DNA of 64,000 bases, from assembly GCF_006438875.1 (NCBI RefSeq), contig NZ_RCZH01000004.1:310001-374000 (forward strand), given 5' to 3'. This document shows positions 16,882 through 24,945 of this stretch, in pieces. How positions within the stretch are numbered: position 1 is the first letter of the stretch; every line of letters begins with the position of its first letter. Source of the DNA: Flavobacterium pectinovorum (GTDB lineage Bacteria > Bacteroidota > Bacteroidia > Flavobacteriales > Flavobacteriaceae). The notes under the pieces were generated by a model. That model saw only the letters and a list, made by a program, of their open reading frames with translations, searched no databases and was not told the DNA's origin. Made by a program: the position numbers and the translations under genes.

Positions 16882-19800
16882 ATGAGTTTCATAAACAGTA
16901 TTATTAAAGTCTTTGTAGGTGATAAATCACAGAAAGATGTCAAAGCTTTACAGCCTTATTTAAATAAAATTAAAACATTCGAAACCAGCCTAATGGGTTT
17001 GTCTCACGACGAACTAAGAGCCAGAACCGCATTTTTTAAAGAAAAAATAAAAGAAGCCAGAGCTGACAAAGATGCTAAAATTGCTTCGCTTAAAACCGAA
17101 GTTGAAAACATCGAAGACATCGATAAAAGAGAAGATCTTTATGATGCTATTGATGCTCTTGAAAAAGAAGCTTACGAAATCTCAGAGAAAACTTTATTGG
17201 AAATCCTTCCGGAAGCATTTTCTGTTGTAAAAGAAACTGCACGTCGTTTTAAAGACAATTCTTTTATCGAAGTTACCGCAACTCCAAAAGACCGCGAATT
17301 TTCAGGTTCAAAAACTTATGTTACCATTGAAGGTGACAAAGCAACTTGGGCTAACAAATGGAATGCAGCCGGTAAAGAAATTACCTGGGACATGATTCAC
17401 TATGATGTTCAGTTAATTGGTGGTATGGTTTTGCATGAAGGTAAAGTTGCCGAAATGCAAACAGGAGAAGGAAAAACGTTGGTAGCTACACTTCCGCTTT
17501 ACTTAAATGCTTTGACTGGAAACGGAGTTCACTTAGTAACTGTGAATGATTACCTTGCAAAACGTGATAGTACATGGAAAGCACCTTTATTCGAATTCCA
17601 CGGTTTAACTGTTGATTGTATTGATAATCACCAACCTAGCACAGAACAAAGAAAAAAAGCATACGACGCTGATATCACTTACGGAACCAACAATGAATTT
17701 GGTTTTGACTACTTAAGAGATAACATGGCACATTCGCCAAGCGACTTAGTTCAAAGAAAACACAATTATGCAATTGTCGATGAGGTCGATTCTGTATTAA
17801 TTGATGATGCAAGAACACCGCTTATTATTTCAGGACCGGTTCCTCAGGGAGATCGTCATGAATTTAATGAGTTGAAACCAAAAATCGAAAACTTAGTAGC
17901 TCAACAACGTCAATTAGCAAACGGATTCTTATCTGAAGCTAAAAGATTAATCAAAGAAGGAAACACTAAAGAAGGTGGATTCTTACTGTTAAGAGCTTAC
18001 AGAAGTTTACCTAGAAATAAAGCATTAATTAAATTTTTGAGTGAAGAAGGAGTTAAACAATTGCTTCAAAAAACTGAAAATCAATACATGCAGGATAACA
18101 ATCGCGAAATGCATAAAGTTGATGAAGCTTTGTATTTTGTAATTGAAGAAAAAAACAATCAGGTTGAATTAACTGACAATGGTATCCAATACCTTTCAGG
18201 AGATACTGATGCTGACTTTTTCGTACTTCCGGATATTGGAACTGAAATCGCTGCTATCGAAAAACAAAAATTGGATAAAGACGCTGAAGCGGAAGCTAAA
18301 GAAAGATTATTCCAGGATTTTGGAATAAAAAGCGAGCGTATTCATACTCTTACTCAACTTTTAAAAGCGTATGCTCTTTTTGAAAAAGATGTAGAATACG
18401 TTATCATGGACAACAAAATTATGATTGTCGATGAGCAAACAGGTCGTATCATGGATGGTCGTCGTTATTCTGACGGTTTACACCAGGCGATCGAAGCTAA
18501 AGAAAATGTAAAAATCGAAGCTGCTACACAAACTTTTGCAACTGTTACATTACAGAATTATTTCAGAATGTACAGCAAATTGGGTGGTATGACAGGTACA
18601 GCAGTTACAGAAGCTGGAGAGTTATGGCAGATTTATAAATTGGATGTTGTTGAAATTCCAACCAACCGTCCGATGTCAAGACAAGACAAAGAAGATTATA
18701 TCTACAAAACTACACGTGAGAAATTCAACGCTGTAATTGAAGATGTTACTGAATTATCAAATGCAGGAAGACCAGTTTTAATTGGAACAACATCTGTAGA
18801 GATTTCAGAATTATTAAGCCGAATGTTAAAAATGAGAGGCGTTACACATAACGTTTTGAATGCAAAAATGCACAAACAAGAAGCTCAAATCGTTGAAGAA
18901 GCAGGTAAAGCCGGAGTTGTAACTATCGCAACAAACATGGCTGGTCGTGGTACCGATATTAAATTAACTCCAGAAGTAAAAGCTGCCGGAGGTTTAGCAA
19001 TTGTTGGTACAGAACGTCATGATTCCCGTCGTGTTGACAGACAGTTACGTGGTCGTGCAGGACGTCAGGGAGATCCGGGAAGTTCTCAATTCTATGTTTC
19101 GCTTGAAGATAACTTAATGCGTTTATTTGGTTCTGAAAGAGTTGCAAAAGTAATGGACAGAATGGGACTTCAGGAAGGTGAAGTTATTCAACATTCTATG
19201 ATGACTAAATCTATCGAGCGTGCTCAGAAAAAAGTAGAAGAAAATAACTTTGGTGTTCGTAAACGTTTATTAGAATATGATGACGTTATGAATTCTCAAC
19301 GTGAGGTAGTTTACAAACGTCGTCGTCACGCTTTATTTGGTGAGCGTTTGAAACTTGATATCGCTAATATGCTATATGACACTTGCGAATTGATCGTGAG
19401 TCAAACTAAACCGATTAATGATTTCAAAAATTTCGAATTTGATTTAATTCGTTATTTCTCTATCACTTCTCCAATTTCAGAAGTTGATTTTGTGAAATTA
19501 TCTGACATGGAAATCACTGGAAAAATCTACAAAGAAACTTTAGCTTTCTATACAGAAAAAACAGAAAGAAGCGCAAGAGAATCTTTTCCAATCATTAAAG
19601 GAGTTTACGAAGAGCCAAACAATCATTTTGAGCGTATTGTAGTTCCATTTACAGACGGAATCAAAACTTTGAATGTTGTAACTGACTTGAAAAAAGCATA
19701 CGATAGCGAAGGTGCTCAGTTAATTGCTGATTTTGAGAAAAACATCACACTTTCTATTGTTGATGAAGCCTGGAAAAAACACTTACGTAAAATGGACGAA

Positions 19801-20223
19801 TTGAAACAATCTGTTCAATTAGCCGTTCACGAACAAAAAGATCCATTGCTTATTTACAAATTAGAAGCTTTCAATTTGTTTAGAGGAATGTTAGACAACG
19901 TTAACAAAGAAGTTATTTCATTCTTGTTCAAAGGTGATTTACCGGCTCAAAACGTTCCTGAAATTCACGAAGCAAAAGAAGTTCGTCAAAAAGAAAACTT
20001 CAAATTAAGCAAAGACGAAATTGTTAACAGCGAAGACATCAACCGCGAAGCTGGAGAAACACAACAACGTCAGGTTACAGAAACTATCGTGAGAGATATG
20101 CCAAAAATCAACCGTAATGATACTGTAACAGTTCAGGAAGTTGCAACAGGCAAAACTGAAGAAATGAAATTTAAAAAAGCAGAAACTCTAATCGCTTCTG
20201 GCGCTTGGGTTCTTGTTAAGTAA
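16882..20223 (+). CDS. secA: Preprotein translocase ATPase SecA
   Basis: 1113 residues, longer than the 901-residue E. coli protein as is usual in Bacteroidota. Walker A is GEGKT at 195-199, the DEAD-type box is [23 protein letters not shown]2 shows [10 protein letters not shown] and [15 protein letters not shown]. Extra length lies in the N-terminal helical region (about 55-105) and in the segment after ISGP with a long charged insertion (about 325-420). The C-terminal zinc-binding Cys motif of E. coli SecA is absent; the protein ends GAWVLVK. SecA drives protein export through SecYEG at the inner membrane. Confidence 0.98.
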   Translation: MSFINSIIKVFVGDKSQKDVKALQPYLNKIKTFETSLMGLSHDELRARTAFFKEKIKEARADKDAKIASLKTEVENIEDIDKREDLYDAIDALEKEAYEISEKTLLEILPEAFSVVKETARRFKDNSFIEVTATPKDREFSGSKTYVTIEGDKATWANKWNAAGKEITWDMIHYDVQLIGGMVLHEGKVAEMQTGEGKTLVATLPLYLNALTGNGVHLVTVNDYLAKRDSTWKAPLFEFHGLTVDCIDNHQPSTEQRKKAYDADITYGTNNEFGFDYLRDNMAHSPSDLVQRKHNYAIVDEVDSVLIDDARTPLIISGPVPQGDRHEFNELKPKIENLVAQQRQLANGFLSEAKRLIKEGNTKEGGFLLLRAYRSLPRNKALIKFLSEEGVKQLLQKTENQYMQDNNREMHKVDEALYFVIEEKNNQVELTDNGIQYLSGDTDADFFVLPDIGTEIAAIEKQKLDKDAEAEAKERLFQDFGIKSERIHTLTQLLKAYALFEKDVEYVIMDNKIMIVDEQTGRIMDGRRYSDGLHQAIEAKENVKIEAATQTFATVTLQNYFRMYSKLGGMTGTAVTEAGELWQIYKLDVVEIPTNRPMSRQDKEDYIYKTTREKFNAVIEDVTELSNAGRPVLIGTTSVEISELLSRMLKMRGVTHNVLNAKMHKQEAQIVEEAGKAGVVTIATNMAGRGTDIKLTPEVKAAGGLAIVGTERHDSRRVDRQLRGRAGRQGDPGSSQFYVSLEDNLMRLFGSERVAKVMDRMGLQEGEVIQHSMMTKSIERAQKKVEENNFGVRKRLLEYDDVMNSQREVVYKRRRHALFGERLKLDIANMLYDTCELIVSQTKPINDFKNFEFDLIRYFSITSPISEVDFVKLSDMEITGKIYKETLAFYTEKTERSARESFPIIKGVYEEPNNHFERIVVPFTDGIKTLNVVTDLKKAYDSEGAQLIADFEKNITLSIVDEAWKKHLRKMDELKQSVQLAVHEQKDPLLIYKLEAFNLFRGMLDNVNKEVISFLFKGDLPAQNVPEIHEAKEVRQKENFKLSKDEIVNSEDINREAGETQQRQVTETIVRDMPKINRNDTVTVQEVATGKTEEMKFKKAETLIASGAWVLVK

Positions 20224-20225
20224 GT

Positions 20226-20270
20226 CTCCGTTTTCAGTTTTCAGTCGCAGTTTTACAGACTGATATTCTA
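20226..20270. repeat. Short CAGTTTTCAG word cluster after secA
   Basis: CTCCGTTTTCAGTTTTCAGT followed by CGCAGTTTTACAGACTGATA is a partial dyad (CAGTTTTACAGACTG pairs with itself imperfectly). It lies between the secA stop and the terminator. Confidence 0.55.
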
Positions 20271-20283
20271 AATTATATACATC

Positions 20284-20315
20284 AAACCCGTCAGGTTTTA
20301 AAATCTGACGGGTTT
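20284..20315 (+). terminator. Rho-independent terminator after secA
   Basis: AAACCCGTCAG (20284-20294) pairs with CTGACGGGTTT (20305-20315) around a ten-base AT loop; an 11 bp perfect stem followed by a modest T tract. Confidence 0.88.
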
Positions 20316-20329
20316 GTCATTTAATATAG

Positions 20330-20469
20330 TTTTCAGTCTCAGTATTCAGTCTCAGTTTTCAGTTTTCAGTTTTCAGTTGCAGTTTACAGTCTCAGTTTGA
20401 AACTGAATACTGAAACTGCGACTGAGACCGAGACTGCGACCGCGACTGTAAACTGTGACTGAAAACTTT
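20330..20469. repeat. Longest CAGTTTTCAG word-dyad, about 140 bp
   Basis: The left half (20330-20397) is an array of CAGTTT/CAGTCT/CAGTAT units; the right half (20400-20469) is its reverse complement in AAACTG/GACTGA/GAGACC units. The two halves meet at 20397 with almost no loop (TTTGAAACTG). The dyad runs from after the secA terminator up to about 80 bases before the small CNGRC-protein gene. Confidence 0.8.
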
Positions 20470-20547
20470 TTTTCCGAAAACTTAAAAATAAATTCTTTCT
20501 AAATCGAATAAACAGTACTTTTGCAATCATAAACAACGAAAAAAGCT

Positions 20548-20925
20548 TTGAAGCAAATTTTAATCATATTTCTTTCCTGTATGCTTCTGGTGCCATCATT
20601 TGGTAGTTTCTTTGTTTTTACCTCATTCAAATTAAATCAGACAGAAATTTCTAAAACTATTTGTGTTCAGCGAAAAATGGTCAACAATACTTGTAATGGC
20701 CGTTGCGAACTTCAAAAAAGTTTAAAAAAATATGCTGACAACGAAAAGAAAATGCAAAACAACCTGAAAGAAAAAGCAGAAGTTGTTTACCTTCAAAATA
20801 CAATTACAGCACATTTTAAATTACAAACACCAATTCAATCAAAAGCAAAATTCTTTGCTTCTTTTGATAGCAAGCCTATTTCGGTTTCGAATGCTACATT
20901 TCACCCACCATCCTATTTTATATAA
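20548..20925 (+). CDS. Small Cys-containing membrane/secreted protein, copy A (CNGRC motif)
   Basis: 125 residues starting at TTG (TTGAAGCAAATT). Its paralogue at 24496 also begins with TTG in the same local context (AAGCTTTGAA), which supports this start. Residues 3-27 are hydrophobic (signal peptide or anchor). Then come C39 (KTICVQRKM), C49 and C53 in NTCNGRCELQKSL, a charged helix (54-80) and an invariant C-terminus TFHPPSYFI. It matches the paralogue at about 100 of 125 positions by eye. The Cys trio with a downstream His would suit metal or haem binding, but the family is not one I can name. It opens the copper-type island (20548-28910). A -7 box TACTTTTG lies at 20516-20523. Confidence 0.8.
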   Translation: MKQILIIFLSCMLLVPSFGSFFVFTSFKLNQTEISKTICVQRKMVNNTCNGRCELQKSLKKYADNEKKMQNNLKEKAEVVYLQNTITAHFKLQTPIQSKAKFFASFDSKPISVSNATFHPPSYFI

Positions 20926-21034
20926 TTTTTAAATAACGTTTCAATTCTATTGAAATAAATTTCATTGTCACCAAACAATGAAATCGTGTTTACACACAAA
21001 TAATTTAAAATTACTATTATATAAAATTCATAAA

Positions 21035-21838
21035 ATGAAAAATACATTATACAAAGCTCTTGCTATTGTGGCAATTTCTATTACTCTAGGTTCATGTTCA
21101 AGTGATGACAGCAGCAATGATGTTTCCGGAAAAGGAAAAATTATATTAGAATTTGATAATGCCTACGGGACAAACGATCTTATTCTAAACACACAGCCCA
21201 ACAAAACGTCCAACAACGAGATTTTAAAAATAAGCATGGTGAAATACATTGTTAGTAATGTAGTTTTAACAAAAGCTGACGGAACAACCTTTACATATCC
21301 TAAAAGTAAAAGTTATTTTATAGCAGACGAAGCTTCTGCAGAAGGTCGTGAATTTGAACTTAGTGACGTTCCTGCAGGAGATTATGTAAAAGTAAAATTC
21401 GGAATTGGAGTTGATGAAGAACAATGGAAATTAGGGGCTTCGGGACAAGGTGATCTTCTTGCTCAAGCAGATGATGCTGAAATGTTTTGGTCTTGGGCTG
21501 CAGGATATAAATTCCTGGCTTTCGAAGGAACTTTTACTTCACCAACCGTAACTACTGCAACCTCTTTTATGGTTCACACCGGTAAAACAGGAACGGATTA
21601 TAACTATACCGAAGTAACCTTAGATTTACCAACAAAAGCCTTAGTTCGTACTACAATAACTCCAGAGGTTCACCTTATTACTGACGTTTCTAAAATTATC
21701 GATGGAACAAACAAAATCAAACTTTCTGACAACAATGCAGGTGGAATGGGCGCTATGATTATGGGCGGTGCTAATTTGCCATTAATTACTCAAAACGTAT
21801 CCGGAATGTTTAGAGTTGATCACGTACATAACGACTAA
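21035..21838 (+). CDS. MbnP-family lipoprotein, putative periplasmic copper-binding protein
   Basis: 267 residues from the ATG at 21035; the frame is open to 20978 but only this start gives a lipoprotein signal (LGSC, Cys21). The body carries the MbnP-family pattern: IILEFDNAYG near 36-45, KISMVKYIVSNVVL, SYFIADE, DEEQWKLGA (W131) and the hallmark MFWSWAAGYKFLAFEG (150-164; W152, W154). His residues at 181 and 213 and a DHVHND tail are potential ligands. In methanotrophs, MbnP binds copper after its partner MbnH oxidises a Trp to kynurenine. A di-haem MbnH-like gene follows at 22085, so the same chemistry is likely here. A REP-like repeat separates the two. Confidence 0.88.
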   Translation: MKNTLYKALAIVAISITLGSCSSDDSSNDVSGKGKIILEFDNAYGTNDLILNTQPNKTSNNEILKISMVKYIVSNVVLTKADGTTFTYPKSKSYFIADEASAEGREFELSDVPAGDYVKVKFGIGVDEEQWKLGASGQGDLLAQADDAEMFWSWAAGYKFLAFEGTFTSPTVTTATSFMVHTGKTGTDYNYTEVTLDLPTKALVRTTITPEVHLITDVSKIIDGTNKIKLSDNNAGGMGAMIMGGANLPLITQNVSGMFRVDHVHND

Positions 21839-21849
21839 ATTTATTTTCA

Positions 21850-21977
21850 GGAGCACAAAAGTTTCGGTTTCCCAGAAATGACGTCCCGCTATCCGCTATA
21901 TCTTTTGTGGTGAACCCCACCACAAAAGGATATCGCTTCTATCGGGGCTAAATGAAAACTTTTGTACTTCTAAAAAA
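21850..21977. repeat. REP-like element, short form, copy 1 (minus orientation)
   Basis: A nested dyad: outer arms GAGCACAAAAGTTTCG and AAAACTTTTGTACTTC, inner words TCCCGCTATCC and ATCGGGGCTA, and a core TTTTGTGGTG...CACCACAAAA. The inner words match the TAGCCCCGAT / AGCGGGAT ends seen at 27211, 23334 and 37607. The remainder of the gap to 22085 has one CACGAATT-type word (about 22024-22046). Confidence 0.7.
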
Positions 21978-22084
21978 CCAAAGAGCAATCACAACAAGAA
22001 AAATTTAATCCCATTGTAATTTGTGCAAATTCGTGCAATTCGTGGCAAAAAAAACACTGTTTTGCTTTTTTAAAATTAAAAATC

Positions 22085-23131
22085 ATGCTGAAAATAAAAT
22101 ATTTTCTATGGCTAATGATTCCGTTGTTATGGAGTTGCTCAAATCAAAATGAAGACGATGCATATGTAAATGTTCCGTTAGAATTTAAAGTTCCATCGAA
22201 TTTTCCTGATTTAGCTTACAATATTACACTGAATCCGCCAACAGAAAAAGGATTCGAATTGGGTAAAAAACTTTTTTACGACGGTCGGTTAGCTTCTGAC
22301 GGAGTTGTTTCCTGCGGTTTTTGTCACATACAAGCCAATGCATTTACACATCACGGACACACTGTAAGTCATGGTGTAGATAATGCGCAAGGAACTCGAA
22401 ATACGCCGCCAATTCAAAATCTGGCTTACCAAAGTATCTTTATGTACGACGGCGCGGCAGACCATTTAGATTTGCAGCCTATAATTCCGCTGACGAGTAT
22501 TATTGAAATGAATGGTAATTTTACTGCCATCCTAAAAATGATGAAAGCGGACAAAGAATATCAAAAACTATTTGGTCAGGCTTTTGACGATGGTGCCATT
22601 ACAACCGAAAATATGCTAAAAGCACTTTCGCAATTTATGGTAATGATTGTTTCTTCGAATTCAAAGTTTGATAAATACCGACGAAATGAAGCTGGCGGAA
22701 CTTTAACAACAGATGAATTGGCAGGTTACGATTTATTTAAATCTAAATGCGCTTCTTGTCATGCTACAGATTTACAGACTGATAACTCATTCCGAAATAA
22801 TGGGCTTGCTGTAAACCCAATGGTAAATGATGTTGGAAGATACAAAGTAACAGAATTGGCTACTGATTATTACAAATTCAAAGTACCTAGTTTACGAAAC
22901 GTAGAAGTCTCCGGACCTTATATGCATGACGGAAGATTTGGAACTCTGGAAGGTGTTTTAGATCATTATGCAACGGGAATTGAAAATTCAGCAACTCTGG
23001 ATCCGATATTGAAACAAAACGGAAAATTCGGAATTGTGCTTTCTGAAACGGATAAAAAACAAATTATAGCTTTCCTGAAAACGTTGACGGATAATCAATA
23101 TTTGACTGATAAACGTTTCTCTGAATATTGA
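22085..23131 (+). CDS. MbnH-like di-haem cytochrome-c-peroxidase-family enzyme (lipoprotein)
   Basis: 348 residues with a lipoprotein signal (LLWSC, Cys18). Two c-type haem sites are seen: CGFCH at 77-81 and CASCH at 222-226. Family motifs include GKKLFYDGRLASDG, RNTPPIQNLAYQ, FMYDGAADHLDLQ, and PSLRNVEVSGPYMHDGRF. MauG/MbnH-type enzymes use a high-valent di-haem state to oxidise residues of a partner protein, here most likely Trp in the MbnP-like lipoprotein just upstream. Ordinary bacterial cytochrome c peroxidase is the alternative, but the neighbour argues for MbnH. A second, unrelated di-haem protein is at 53623. Confidence 0.9.
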   Translation: MLKIKYFLWLMIPLLWSCSNQNEDDAYVNVPLEFKVPSNFPDLAYNITLNPPTEKGFELGKKLFYDGRLASDGVVSCGFCHIQANAFTHHGHTVSHGVDNAQGTRNTPPIQNLAYQSIFMYDGAADHLDLQPIIPLTSIIEMNGNFTAILKMMKADKEYQKLFGQAFDDGAITTENMLKALSQFMVMIVSSNSKFDKYRRNEAGGTLTTDELAGYDLFKSKCASCHATDLQTDNSFRNNGLAVNPMVNDVGRYKVTELATDYYKFKVPSLRNVEVSGPYMHDGRFGTLEGVLDHYATGIENSATLDPILKQNGKFGIVLSETDKKQIIAFLKTLTDNQYLTDKRFSEY

Positions 23132-23154
23132 CAGAATAATTTCATCACCAACGT

Positions 23155-23261
23155 TTGTCATTTCGACCGAAGGGAGAAATCACATAAAGTAGCTCGACAA
23201 AGATTGGCAATATTAGGGGCGGAGTTGCTTGCGGAGATTTCTCGTTCCTCGAAATGACAAA
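23155..23261. repeat. GTCATTTCGACC-type dyad, copy 1
   Basis: TTTGTCATTTCGACCGAAGG (from 23154) and TTCCTCGAAATGACAAA (to 23261) are inverted arms; the loop includes AGCTCGACAAAG. Related copies are at 43441-43545 and 59644-59748, and a decayed one lies inside the MITE at 34365. A degenerate GATAGCTATTGGGAGTGGC word follows at about 23288. Confidence 0.75.
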
Positions 23262-23333
23262 ATTGTGTAAACACTTTTCCTACTCAAGATAGCTATTGGG
23301 AGTGGCAAAAAAAATAAAATTATAATAAAAACT

Positions 23334-23482
23334 GGAGTCCTAGCCCCGATTGAAGTGGAAAGCCTTTTTGAAAAAAGACCTTATTTTTCTTGAGTTTATA
23401 AAGCGACCAGCGGAAGCTTTGTAAACTTATAGAAAAATGGGATTTTGAAAAAAGCTTGAAACGAAAAGCGGGATCAGCTCCT
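23334..23482. repeat. REP-like element, long form, copy 2 (plus orientation)
   Basis: Starts TAGCCCCGATTGAAGTGGAA at 23341 and ends AGCGGGATCAGCTCCT at 23482, with internal AGCGACCAGCGGAAGC. It shares ends, order and the internal block with the element at 37607-37751, about 14 kb away. It ends 14 bases before the start codon of the barrel gene at 23496. Confidence 0.75.
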
Positions 23483-23495
23483 AAAAATAATTAAA

Positions 23496-24455
23496 ATGAA
23501 AAAAATAATAGTAATGTTCGCCCTTTTGGTTGGTTTTTCAGCCTTTAGTTTCAACGTAAAAGATAGTATTTCAGCCTTTACCTTTCAGCGTTTGGCGATG
23601 ATGGAAGACTTTGATTGTGATGCTTGCGGATGTTCGGCAAGTGGCGGAAGTATGGGTTTTGGCTCGATGTTGAATAACAATTTTGTTGGTTTGAGATATC
23701 TTAAACAAAGTTATACAAGCCGCGACGGAATCTTCGCCAATTCTCCGTGGATTGACGAAAACTTCAATACAATTCAGGTTTGGGCTCGAATTCCGGTTAC
23801 AGAGAAAATCCAAATTTCGGCTTTAGTACCGTATCATATTAATGAAAGAAAATTAACGGCAGGAACCGAAGATATTTCCGGTTTAGGAGATATTACCGTG
23901 ATGGCTTTGTACACGGTTTTTGAAACCAAAAAGGACAGTACATTTTTTACGCACAAAATAAATCTTGGTGGAGGTGTCAAAATTCCGACTGGAAAATTTA
24001 CAGAAGCCAATAATTTAGGAAGTGTCAATCAAAGTTTTCAATTAGGAACCGGAAGTTGGGATTTTCCATTGATTTCTGAATATGTGATTAAACATAAAAA
24101 CTTAGGTCTGAACACGACTATGAATTACATCTTCAAAACAGAGAATAGTAAAAACTACCAATACGGTGATCAGTTCAATTATGCCGGAACATTCTTTTAT
24201 TTGTTCGATTTAAAATCGGTTCAGATAGTCCCTCAAGCTGGTTTGGCGGGAGAATTGTATCAAACCAACAAACAACACAACCTTGATTTACCAAATACGG
24301 CAGGTGATATTTTATTTGGCAAATTTGGAATTGAAGCCGGAAAAGATAAATTTTCTATTGGAATAAATGCAATGTTGCCAATCAATCAAAATTTATCAAA
24401 TGGCAATATGGAAGCCAATTACAGATGGAGTGTAAATTTGAATTATACGCTATAA
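23496..24455 (+). CDS. Outer-membrane beta-barrel protein with N-terminal CDACGC motif
   Basis: 319 residues with a signal peptide (to about residue 20). A short segment after it holds three Cys in DFDCDACGCSASGG (C41, C44, C46), a likely metal or copper site. The rest is a typical 12-14 stranded barrel pattern: VGLRYLKQSYTSRDG, IQVWARIPVTEKIQISALVPY, GGGVKIPTGKF and the C-terminal strand WSVNLNYTL ending in Leu. It lies between the MbnH-like gene and copy B of the CNGRC protein, 40 bases upstream of the latter, so it is probably part of the copper island. Whether it is a channel or a binding surface is unknown. Confidence 0.75.
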   Translation: MKKIIVMFALLVGFSAFSFNVKDSISAFTFQRLAMMEDFDCDACGCSASGGSMGFGSMLNNNFVGLRYLKQSYTSRDGIFANSPWIDENFNTIQVWARIPVTEKIQISALVPYHINERKLTAGTEDISGLGDITVMALYTVFETKKDSTFFTHKINLGGGVKIPTGKFTEANNLGSVNQSFQLGTGSWDFPLISEYVIKHKNLGLNTTMNYIFKTENSKNYQYGDQFNYAGTFFYLFDLKSVQIVPQAGLAGELYQTNKQHNLDLPNTAGDILFGKFGIEAGKDKFSIGINAMLPINQNLSNGNMEANYRWSVNLNYTL

Positions 24456-24495
24456 TCTATTAAATAATAAGATTATCAAAACAACGAAATAAGCT

Positions 24496-24873
24496 TTGAA
24501 AAAAATTATAATAATATTTCTTTCCTGTATGCTTTTACTGCCATCCTTTGGCAGCTTCCTTGTTTATACCTCTTTCAAATTAAATCAGGAGGAAATTTCC
24601 AAAACCATTTGTGTACAGCGAAAAATGATTTTTAATAGTTGTAATGGTCGTTGCGAACTTCAAAAAAGCCTGAAGAAATATTCGGATAATGAAAAAAGAA
24701 TGCAGGACAATCTGAAAGAAAAAGCAGAAATTGTTTACATTCAAAACACAATTATTGCTGATTTCAGATTAATAACGCCAATAGTATCAAAAGCAAATAA
24801 TTTTGGTTCTTTTGACAGAAAACCTATTTCGGTTTCGAGTACTACTTTTCATCCTCCATCCTATTTTATATAA
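24496..24873 (+). CDS. Small Cys-containing membrane/secreted protein, copy B (CNGRC motif)
   Basis: 125 residues beginning at TTG (TTGAAAAAAATT), same length and same start codon as copy A at 20548. C39, C49 and C53 (KTICVQRKM; NSCNGRCELQKSL), the charged helix and the C-terminal TFHPPSYFI are all conserved. Differences (about 25 of 125) are mostly conservative and cluster at 43-48 and 85-105, so both copies appear to be under selection. It sits directly before the TonB receptor (72 bases) and after the CDACGC barrel (40 bases). Spacing suggests one transcript from 23496 through 24946. Confidence 0.8.
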   Translation: MKKIIIIFLSCMLLLPSFGSFLVYTSFKLNQEEISKTICVQRKMIFNSCNGRCELQKSLKKYSDNEKRMQDNLKEKAEIVYIQNTIIADFRLITPIVSKANNFGSFDRKPISVSSTTFHPPSYFI

Positions 24874-24945
24874 ATTCAGTTACACTTTTTCTTGTCCAAA
24901 AGTCAGGAAAAACACTTGTTACTTTTAAAATTTATATAATTTATA

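Noticed and set aside
20226..20469. CRISPR-like array of CAGTTTTCAG words
   Set aside because: Words are six-base and drift, spacing is zero, and the second half is the reverse complement of the first. No direct repeat-spacer pattern and no cas gene nearby.
22085..23131. Ordinary cytochrome c peroxidase
   Set aside because: Possible, but the preceding MbnP-like lipoprotein with the FWSW motif makes an MbnH-type role more likely.
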